Positions 8,004 through 14,700 of a stretch of 39,896 nt of DNA are shown here, in pieces. The DNA is taken from IMG/VR virus record IMGVR_UViG_3300005253_000282, positions 1-39,896 of that record. One strand, given 5' to 3'. The position numbers and the translations under genes were made by a program. The notes beneath the pieces were generated by a model, which searched no databases, was not told where the DNA came from, and saw nothing but the letters and a program-made list of their open reading frames with translations. Numbering within the stretch: the first letter of the stretch is position 1; the number at the start of each line of letters is the position of its first letter. The stretch comes from a virus.

Positions 8004-8313
8004 TGACCCTCTGCTTTCTGGGATAGTACACATTCCCACCCCTAGATATTATAGGCTTCGGTGTTCCAAAATATTCTATTGGCTTTGTCTCCTGCCAGTC
8101 AGGCATATGCTTCAGCACCTGTTTCTCCTGGGTGATATTACCCTGAGAATCAACTACCCTGAAGGGCATAGCCATCCTGATATGAGAACTGGACATTGTT
8201 CTGCCAGCAGTCTTACTACACTTAGGACAGATAGAAGACTCATCACATTCAGACATCGGCCTGATTTTAGTAAACCTCTGACTACAGGCACACTCATACT
8301 CGTATAAAGCCAT
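7990..8313 (-). CDS. FmdB-type zinc ribbon protein, 107 aa
   Basis: The N-terminus MALYEYECACSQRFTKIRPM plus CPKC around residues 29-32 make the same four-cysteine ribbon as the neighbouring protein, with a CAC pair in place of CxxC in the first knuckle. The C-terminal 70 residues are longer than in the duplicate and contain Pro and aromatic residues (PKPIISRGGNVYYPRKQRVN). The two genes overlap by 14 bases. Function unknown; as a pair they suggest tandem duplication and divergence within the structural operon. Confidence 0.8.
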   Translation of the reverse strand: MALYEYECACSQRFTKIRPMSECDESSICPKCSKTAGRTMSSSHIRMAMPFRVVDSQGNITQEKQVLKHMPDWQETKPIEYFGTPKPIISRGGNVYYPRKQRVNAAV

Positions 8314-8321
8314 ACCTCTCC

Positions 8322-8624
8322 TTATGGATTACCTACATCAGTTGCAATCCAGTGAACCCTGATGTTCTGTGCCCCACCGCCTGTGGGTTTGTTCAGATAA
8401 ACAGAAAACCCGTTCACTGTTATATCTGTAACAGTAGCCGATTGATTCGGGTCAGAACTTTGTGGGGTAGCCACCACATTTGGCACACTCGCAAAGGCTG
8501 TTGTGAAAGTCACTGCCGCACTAAAGTCTTCAGTTACGCTCTCCCATGCCGACTTTATGTGTGTAACTGGGTGACTATGCAAGTTAGTCTCAGTACCACT
8601 TACCAGCTTTGTTGCACCAGCCAT
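8322..8624 (-). CDS. H-type lectin-like small virion protein, 100 aa
   Basis: Residues about 35-95 (FTTAFASVPNVVATPQSSDP then TVTDITVNGFSVYLNK) follow the pattern of H-type lectin domains: a strand, a loop with PxV, further strands and a final WIA. The N-terminal region has a short His cluster (LHSHPVTH) that could bind a metal. The start follows AAGGAG, just beneath the strong hairpin at 8637-8666. Likely a sugar-binding surface protein of the virion; the fold assignment is by pattern. Confidence 0.6.
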   Translation of the reverse strand: MAGATKLVSGTETNLHSHPVTHIKSAWESVTEDFSAAVTFTTAFASVPNVVATPQSSDPNQSATVTDITVNGFSVYLNKPTGGGAQNIRVHWIATDVGNP

Positions 8625-8636
8625 TTATTTCTCCTT

Positions 8637-8666
8637 AGAGGAGGGGGCAGTAATTCCCCCTCCTCT
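8637..8666 (+). other. perfect 11-bp inverted repeat; terminator-like on the plus strand
   Basis: AGAGGAGGGGG (8637-8647) pairs with CCCCCTCCTCT (8656-8666) around an 8-base loop. On the plus strand the stem is followed by TTTTGTTT, so it reads as an intrinsic terminator for rightward RNA. On the leftward strand that carries the genes there is no U-run and the stem lies just before the ribosome site of the lectin-like gene. It may set message stability or translation, or stop antisense RNA. Confidence 0.7.
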
Positions 8667-8671
8667 TTTGT

Positions 8672-9574
8672 TTACTGAAGGATGTTAAGCCACACTGTTG
8701 GTGCAATCGTGATGTTAGCAGGAGTACCCGCAGGTCCACCTATGTCGGTTGAGGCATAGACATGACCGATGCACTGTAGACTGGTTCCTTCAATACCATT
8801 ACACGTTGCATCACCTGTAGCTCCACCCTCTGATACCTGCGCCACACCAGCAATAGCGTAGCAAGGAACAGAGTTAGCGTCAGACCCCTCAAAGGTTGCA
8901 ATCATGGAAATCATGTTATGAGGGCCGGCAGTCTGTACCCAGACGTAGTTGCTTACAACAACGGTGTTGATGTAGACACCCACAGCCATGTTGTAGTTAG
9001 CTGTAGCAGGAGTTCTAATCTCTGCATAGGGATGCTCGCAAAGAACACAATCATCCGCAGTGGTTAGGGCTAAGACATTGGTGCCGTCAAGGGTGAAGGT
9101 AACGTTGTCGCTACCATCTGCCACTGTGTTGGAGATGATTTGTCTGGAACTGTACCTGCCCACAGTTGTGAGTCCCCCAGTACCCATCTTAATACCAAGG
9201 AATCCGCCTGCATACTGGTTCACTGCAATACCCGCCTTGGTAATCACAACATCGGCTGAACCGGCAGCTCCACTAACAACTAAGTTAGAAAGGTCTACAA
9301 GTTCGGCTGTAGACTCTGGGCAGTACCCAGCACCAACTACCGTAGAACCAGAACTCAGTACCGTATAAGCAAAAGTCCTTATCCCATACCGGTATATGGT
9401 GCCTGTAGGGTATAACTGGGTTGTGCCAATGGCGTAGACATCTGGTAATTTATACCCCTGACTCCATATCTTGCCCTCAGCATTGCCCGCCTCCCAAGGG
9501 GGCGGATAGAGGGTTCCACCATTTACAACCCTCAAATCGGCGTTTTTGTGTACTTTTTCTGTTGCAGTAGTCAA
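8672..9574 (-). CDS. putative virion protein next to the capsid gene, 300 aa
   Basis: Unrecognised as a family. The protein starts MTTATEKVHKNADLRVVNGG and is Gly-, Thr- and Val-rich with many short strands. The last part contains several Cys residues (for example CVLCEH near 175 and CYAIAGV). It is the first gene after the major capsid protein and its start follows a stem-loop. A major decoration, head-tip or tail component is possible. Its expression may be lower or higher than the capsid gene depending on the hairpin at 9599-9623. Confidence 0.7.
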   Translation of the reverse strand: MTTATEKVHKNADLRVVNGGTLYPPPWEAGNAEGKIWSQGYKLPDVYAIGTTQLYPTGTIYRYGIRTFAYTVLSSGSTVVGAGYCPESTAELVDLSNLVVSGAAGSADVVITKAGIAVNQYAGGFLGIKMGTGGLTTVGRYSSRQIISNTVADGSDNVTFTLDGTNVLALTTADDCVLCEHPYAEIRTPATANYNMAVGVYINTVVVSNYVWVQTAGPHNMISMIATFEGSDANSVPCYAIAGVAQVSEGGATGDATCNGIEGTSLQCIGHVYASTDIGGPAGTPANITIAPTVWLNILQ

Positions 9575-9598
9575 TGTATTTCTCCTTAATTTTATTTG

Positions 9599-9623
9599 GG
9601 GGCGATTTATTCAGGCTCGCCCC
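9599..9623 (-). other. 7-bp stem-loop between major capsid protein and the next gene
   Basis: GGGGCGA (9599-9605) pairs with TCGCCCC (9617-9623) with an 11-base loop. On the leftward strand it lies between the stop of the capsid gene and the start of the 300-residue gene. Only a weak A/T-rich tail follows, so it may be a partial terminator or an mRNA stability stem that sets the ratio of the two products. Confidence 0.4.
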
Positions 9624-9660
9624 TCAGCCTGTGAAGTCTATCGCTCATTAAAGGCTGAGT

Positions 9661-10686
9661 TTAGCCTATGATTGTTCCAGCTTCCTGGATGCTGTGAATG
9701 CGGCCTAACGCCCTTGTGCTACCCAACGCTAGGGTAACGTAAGCAGATAACCTGATGGCATCAGCATCAAAGTCAGACTGAGGACCCAACTCCTTCACTT
9801 TAAAGAAGGCTGTTCCGCCTGTTTGCCCACCTACTACCAGTGACAGCCCACCATCGGCTATTGCTCCAAAGCGGATAGCATAAATACTGGACATACCACT
9901 GTCATTACCCGAATCCTTCCCACCTGTGTTGTCGTTCTCCTGAAGCAGGTAATCGGAAATTACGATCGGGATTCCATCGAAGAAGTCTATCATCTTTCCG
10001 AACTGGTCAGGAGTATGGGTAATCGTAGCTATCGGAGCAGCACCACTCAATACGATGCCCTTTTCCATAGCAACCGCTGCCAGAGTATCCCTCATGGTTC
10101 TGGTCATCAACAGGATACTGGCTCTCGGCCTCACCGCATTTATAAGTTCCCTTAGAACCCTGAAAGTCAACGGATTTGAAGCCCCACCCATGTCGTGAGC
10201 CTGTAAGTTAGTAGCCGAAGAGAATGAATCCCCATCAGCTATGCTGATAAGTTTATCCAAGCCATCAAACTCTGTAGATGCTTCGGTGGAACCCGAACCA
10301 TAGACGAGTGTATCCTCAACAGTCCGTGCCACTCCCTTAACTAAGCTCTTCAAAATCTCGACCTTATACATGTTGGGGTTTTGATAAGTCTCCATTACGA
10401 ACTCATCCAGCAAATCCTGGCGTATTGCACGTTTTAACCAGACTTCTTTCTGGGTAATAGACCTATCAGCCGTAAAACTTATTTGCTGATGTATATCGTA
10501 CCAAGCCGCCGAAGGTAGAACATTCTCCCTGTTATAGATAAGCGACCTGCTGTTAAGCTGAACAACAGGTAACATCGGGAGTAATTGCCCCACCTCTATT
10601 GTCTCTTCGATAACACCAGCAATCATCTCTGAGATGACTAACTTTCGGAGTTCACTTAAGCTGCTAAAATGGCCTACTATAGCCAT
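9661..10686 (-). CDS. major capsid protein, HK97-fold type, 341 aa
   Basis: This is the likely shell subunit. It follows the scaffold-like gene, with a strong AAGGAGG ribosome site before ATG 10686. The N-terminal arm (about 1-60) is followed by an alternating alpha/beta body with typical features: a helix near EKGIVLSGAAP, a loop DFFDGIPIVISDYL, and a C-terminal beta end (GSTRALGRIHSIQEAGTIIG). Length 341 residues matches HK97-fold capsid proteins that use a separate scaffold. No protease domain is seen. The operon order terminase, portal, scaffold, capsid supports the call. Confidence 0.88.
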   Translation of the reverse strand: MAIVGHFSSLSELRKLVISEMIAGVIEETIEVGQLLPMLPVVQLNSRSLIYNRENVLPSAAWYDIHQQISFTADRSITQKEVWLKRAIRQDLLDEFVMETYQNPNMYKVEILKSLVKGVARTVEDTLVYGSGSTEASTEFDGLDKLISIADGDSFSSATNLQAHDMGGASNPLTFRVLRELINAVRPRASILLMTRTMRDTLAAVAMEKGIVLSGAAPIATITHTPDQFGKMIDFFDGIPIVISDYLLQENDNTGGKDSGNDSGMSSIYAIRFGAIADGGLSLVVGGQTGGTAFFKVKELGPQSDFDADAIRLSAYVTLALGSTRALGRIHSIQEAGTIIG

Positions 10687-10698
10687 ATAACCCTCCTT

Positions 10699-11328
10699 TT
10701 ATTTGTGTAGCTGTTCAAAGCCTGATAACATTTTACCCCCACTTGAATCAGCCATTTGCACACCCCCTGCTGTCTTACTGGAATCAGAAAGCAGTGTCTT
10801 AGTTTCAGTCTTCTTGGAAAGGGACTTGGCCAATTCCTCCATCGCTTTAACAGAGCCATCCGTGAACTTGATAAGAGTGTCAGCATTGACACCGAGGCGA
10901 GATGCTACCTCACGGGCGTTCTGCTCCTTCGTGTGTGTTGCACCTACTTCCTGAGCCTCTTTAGTCTTTGCCTTCTCTACTTCCAGTTCTGACGTTGTTT
11001 TAGCAAGTTCGGTTGCCGTATCTCTTGCCTTTTGCCTTGCCTTTATTCTGCTTAGTTTGTCATCATCCTCTCTGGCATCCTCCAATTCAGCCTCATCCTT
11101 CGCCTTCTGTTCTTGTGCCATTTTTTCTCGTTCAGCCTTGATAGCACCTTCCCTTTGTTCAAAGTTCTTGGCTGTCCTGCCAGCAGCAGACAAAGCATCC
11201 TCAGCCGCCTTCTTCGCCGCTTCTGCCACCTCTTCCTTAGTAAAAGTTTCGGGTTGTTCTGAAGTTCCCTTTGTTCCCTCAGAAGAGTTCCTTGCGGAAG
11301 TGTCCTGTTGGTTCTCAGGTCTGTCCAT
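10699..11328 (-). CDS. putative capsid scaffold protein, 209 aa
   Basis: The protein is highly charged, almost free of aromatic residues, and predicted to be a long helix or coiled coil from about residue 30 to 145 (many Ala, Glu, Lys and Arg), as in phage scaffolds. The C-terminal segment ends MLSGFEQLHK, which could bind the capsid. It is directly upstream of the major capsid gene (12 bases). ATG 11328 has an AAGGAGGAAAC ribosome site, located 19 bases below the U-run of the terminator of the structured RNA. No protease motif is seen. Confidence 0.8.
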   Translation of the reverse strand: MDRPENQQDTSARNSSEGTKGTSEQPETFTKEEVAEAAKKAAEDALSAAGRTAKNFEQREGAIKAEREKMAQEQKAKDEAELEDAREDDDKLSRIKARQKARDTATELAKTTSELEVEKAKTKEAQEVGATHTKEQNAREVASRLGVNADTLIKFTDGSVKAMEELAKSLSKKTETKTLLSDSSKTAGGVQMADSSGGKMLSGFEQLHK

Positions 11329-11346
11329 GTTTCCTCCTTTATAATT

Positions 11347-11380
11347 AAAAAAGCCGACTCAAGATTTCTCTTGGTCGGCT
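11347..11380 (-). terminator. rho-independent terminator
   Basis: On the leftward strand AGCCGAC pairs with GTCGGCT (11374-11380 with 11352-11358), extended by CAAG/CTTG with one bulged base, and is followed by six U residues (11347-11352). It ends the structured RNA and lies 19 bases upstream of the scaffold ATG. Confidence 0.9.
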
Positions 11381-11400
11381 ACGATTCTTTCGTTACCTCG

Positions 11401-11428
11401 CCCTTTCGGGCTTTCCCTTTCGGGCTTT
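11401..11428 (-). repeat. tandem 14-base repeat forming GAAA-loop hairpins
   Basis: The plus-strand unit ccctttcgggcttt occurs twice without gap (11401-11414, 11415-11428). On the leftward RNA each unit can form a CCC/GGG stem closed by a GAAA tetraloop; one extends to GCCC/GGGC. Such loops commonly dock into receptors in structured RNAs. Confidence 0.85.
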
Positions 11429-11442
11429 GCTTGCTGGCTATA

Positions 11443-11522
11443 GGTTGATGTAGGAATCAAACCTACAACGATGCTCCCTCTGGGAGCTAAGGGGCACCGC
11501 TTTCTCATTAAGCTAGTCAACC
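11443..11522 (-). tRNA. tRNA-like sequence (degenerate or noncanonical)
   Basis: In the leftward sense the 80 bases contain acceptor-like ends GGTTGAC and ATCAACC (six of seven pairs), TA at positions 8-9, a D-arm-like stem GCTT/AAGC, and a T-arm GTAGG-TTTGATT-CCTAC. The anticodon arm can use GGTGC with GCATC, but the loop is 19 rather than 7 bases. It can be read as a 7-base loop CCCTTAG, anticodon CTT for lysine with C instead of U33, plus a 12-base hairpin insertion. No CCA is encoded. It is probably not a normal translating tRNA; it may be a pseudo-tRNA, a spliced one, or a tRNA-mimicking part of the larger RNA. Confidence 0.45.
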
Positions 11523-11572
11523 TGACAGAGTCCCTGTCTGACACCAGCAAGCTTTATTCAGTTGTTAAAGAA

Positions 11573-11713
11573 CTAATCTACTTTCACAGTCTCCTTTATA
11601 TCAAAAGTGGTAGGCTTCCCTTTTTTAACATGCACCTCCACCGCTCCATATAAAACAAACTGCGACCAATCTATTGATTTGATAAGGTTCAATAATTTCT
11701 TCTTATCTATCAT
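11573..11713 (-). CDS. small protein resembling DUF2292/YezD family, 46 aa
   Basis: The frame MIDKKKLLNLIKSIDWSQFV continues LYGAVEVHVKKGKPTTFDIK and ends KETVKVD. It matches the pattern of tiny DUF2292-type proteins: a short helix, then a hydrophobic strand pair Y-G-x-V-x-V-x-V-K-x-G-K. The ATG has no good ribosome site, and it overlaps the -10 box of the promoter at 11709-11738. The gene would therefore be read from upstream mRNA of the 1760-residue gene, not from that promoter. Function unknown. Confidence 0.55.
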   Translation of the reverse strand: MIDKKKLLNLIKSIDWSQFVLYGAVEVHVKKGKPTTFDIKETVKVD

Positions 11714-11738
11714 AAGCACATTTTGTAAGAAATGTCAA
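11709..11738 (-). promoter_or_regulatory. sigma-70-like promoter for the structured RNA
   Basis: On the leftward strand TTGACA (11733-11738) is followed after 18 bases by TATGAT (11709-11714). Both boxes are close to consensus. It lies just downstream of the 1760-residue gene's stop and would transcribe the structured RNA, and by read-through the scaffold and capsid genes. Confidence 0.65.
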
Positions 11739-11749
11739 TTTTCTCTCAC

Positions 11750-14700
11750 TTATTTGTTTCTCTCACTCTCCAACATAGTCCCGAACTTTATATGTAACCA
11801 TTGGTCAAGTTCAGGGTATCTAGCCTCCATATCTCTCCTGGCATTACCTAAGTCTTTTAACTGCCATGTTTTGTATAGTTCAAAAACTTCCCTTGTAGGT
11901 ACTTTGTCAAAGTTGCGGGGTTTCCATATTCCCTTATCTATCATCTCCTGATAAAAGTCATCGTGTTCCTGTAAGTACCAGTCATCCTCATACCATTCCC
12001 CTTCGTGCTCCTTTGGCCTCTTAATATCAGGGTTAGTGTACCAATCAACATAAGTATCTTCAGAGACTATTTCTTTCTCAATAGCTTCTATACGCCTCAT
12101 ACCGGCTACCCACTTAGGGTTGTCAACTTTGAATTGCGCCCTCTCCTCATCTGTCTCAAGCACTTCATACTCAACAGACTTGTCAAACCACTTTGTTTTT
12201 AATTCATATATTGGTGTAAAGAGTTCATCATACTTCTCAGGGTTATCAAGGAAAGCAGGAATTGCCTCTGGTGGTATCCCGTATTTATCCATCAGACCTA
12301 GTAAAACCTCAGCACTCTTGGGGTTCTTGAAGGTTGAAATCTTACCCCAGAGATATAACTGAGCTTCAACATCCGGGAACTGCTGCCTGAATAATACCCT
12401 TGCTGCTTCATCGGTGAGGTCTTCATAAGGCACCCATAAGTCCTGTGCCCTTAAAAACTCAATGGCCAAGGCGTTCCCATCCTTCTCTATCCTGTACCTG
12501 CCAACAACCTTCAATAATTTATTAACTTCAGAGGCAAAGTTGCCGGTCGTGAAATAATCTAGTTCCCCATTCTCTTTTAGTTTTTGCTCACCTTTTTCTG
12601 TGAGCCCTACTTCCCCTAATGTCTTCTGTAGTTTGGCGAGTTCTTCATCCGTATCAACACCAAAGACCTTTTCGTAACCATCTATCATCTCGGTATCGAG
12701 CTTATGTTCCTCAATCAATCTCAAGACTTCAGCCCTTGCCGCGTCTGAAGAAAGCGTGGTGAACTTACCTGTAACAAACATCTGAGCTTCAATTAAGGGG
12801 TTATCCTTTCGGTAGTCGTCCCTATCTTTGGGTGCAAGGGCATCGTATTCCTTCCATCCCTTTTCCCATTTATTCTTTAGCTTTTTAATCTTCCAATCCT
12901 TGCCCTCAAGGTAGAAGAATAGTGTCAACCAGTCCCTCTCCCCACTAGCAACATTTTCTAGTTGCCTGATTATGCCTGGGGTTACGGATGACCTGAACTC
13001 ATACCAGCCCTGCTTGAACATCCTCTCGTCATCAGTAATGAAACCAGCCACCATGCTGGCTACAGCCCCAGGAACCGATAGCCCAGGGAAATCTCCACCA
13101 ATCACATCAGCCAAATACCTTATAGAGGTTATGCCAGTATATTCCCATGCCTTTAATCTGCTCTCTTCTTTAATGAGATACCCAAGACCGACTATCACCA
13201 TATACATCAAGATGGCCTTATAGGATGTAGACCAGTTGGCTTTCTTAACCTTTTGCCCAGTAGCCTTCTCATGCTCCAGATAAACTCGTGATGGTCTACG
13301 GCTTACCCATTTGGTCATCAGTTCCATCCAGTTTACAGTCCATGTGGTAAGGACTGAGAATACCCTGCCGATTGAAGTCTGAGACAATGCCATGCTGTTC
13401 ATCTTGGTATATAAATACTGGGTGTCAGCAGCTACTTCATCCCCTCTCTCAATCCAGACCTGTCTATTAGCTTCAGGCAACAGAGTCTTTGCCTCTGAGT
13501 ACCCAGCTAGGAAGGCATCCTTAACATTCTGGGCATCAGCAGCACGAAACATCCACAAGGCTGTTTCCCTGAATTTGTCAACCCACCTACTTGCAAAGGA
13601 GTCATCAATGCCAGGTAGGAAGGCAGCCCTACGAGAACGCCATACTAGAGAATTATCTAAGGCGGCCTTACCTTCCTCAGTAAAACGCAACGAGATACCA
13701 TTGTTAAAATGTAGCGGACCGACCTCCGCCATTATCAGTGTGTGTTGGCTCAAGTTCCTTATGGCAGAAGTGGGTTTGAAGCCAAGCCAGAGAGTGTATA
13801 AAGCACTGGTAAAGTTATAAGATGCCATGCCCGCAGGATTGCCCCTTGTCAGGAATCTGGCGAACGGCGCTCCTCCCGGCAACTTCGCTATCTTCTCACC
13901 AAACTCTTTAAGGGTGTTGTTTATTTCCTGATCGAGTTTGGATGGTTTGCCAGTCATCCTTTGAGCATAATCTTGTAGATAATTACGTGCCGCTTGAGGG
14001 GTGGTTTCGGCATTAGCGATCGCAGCCAACTTCTGTAGTAACGGCTCATAGTAAAATACCCTTAGTTGTTTTGACTCATAAGCGGAGGCAGCAGCAAATG
14101 GGTCTTCAATCAACCCGACTGTTGCCCCTAATCTCTCCTGCAAAAACGGATTAAAGATGGTCTTGGGAGTTCTATACTCCAATGCCCTAACCATAGCAAT
14201 ATCCAAGGGATGTTTGGTTTTTAATTGTGCAGCAATATCAGCTTCGAATATATGGGTGATATAGTTTTTTACTCTCTTATTCTGTGGGAGATTTAATGTA
14301 TCCGCCCACTCATCAAAGAACTTCTTGAACCAGGCTACTGCCCTCTTTTCATTGAAGGTCAACCCCACCTGAGAGCCAGCCTCGTCAAGTTCCCTAAAAA
14401 CAATATGTCGTCTCTTCTTGTCTACCCATTTATTTACCTCTTTGAGTTTCTTGGCAAACACTTGTCTAGCTTCACCCTGTAATACCTCAGCTTCCTGTAT
14501 CCCCTTAAATTCTTCATAAAGTCCCATCTTCTCAAAGACTTTGCGGGTAGGTCTAACTCGTTCCTTTGCCCCTATATCTCGTACAATAGGCACGGTATCC
14601 GCTACATCTTGTGGTATTGTTTCGTCTGGGTTTATAGGAGAACCAGTCTCATCATAGATTATACGTTCAGGTGCTACTTCCTCTACCACTGGAGCTACTG

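Larger units (their letters stand above)
11347..11552 (-). ncRNA. structured RNA with tRNA-like domain and own terminator
   Basis: The leftward strand can fold into a series of helices. An outer 9-bp helix (11544-11552 with 11429-11437) encloses a 5-bp hairpin (11524-11528/11534-11538) and the tRNA-like domain (11443-11522). It is followed by two tandem 14-base units each offering a GAAA-tetraloop hairpin (11401-11428), a hairpin at 11381-11393 and an intrinsic terminator (11347-11380). A promoter lies upstream at 11709-11738. No protein-coding reading explains the region. It could be a separate stable RNA, or a leader with an attenuator in front of the scaffold gene. I do not recognise a known RNA family. 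Confidence 0.6.

Noticed and set aside
11359-11550. A 63-residue minus-strand frame covering the structured RNA
   Set aside because: No ribosome site or family match, and the bases are explained by paired stems of the RNA and its terminator.
11601-11951. Plus-strand frame near the end of the 1760-residue gene
   Set aside because: It lies over well-supported minus-strand genes and has no ribosome site.
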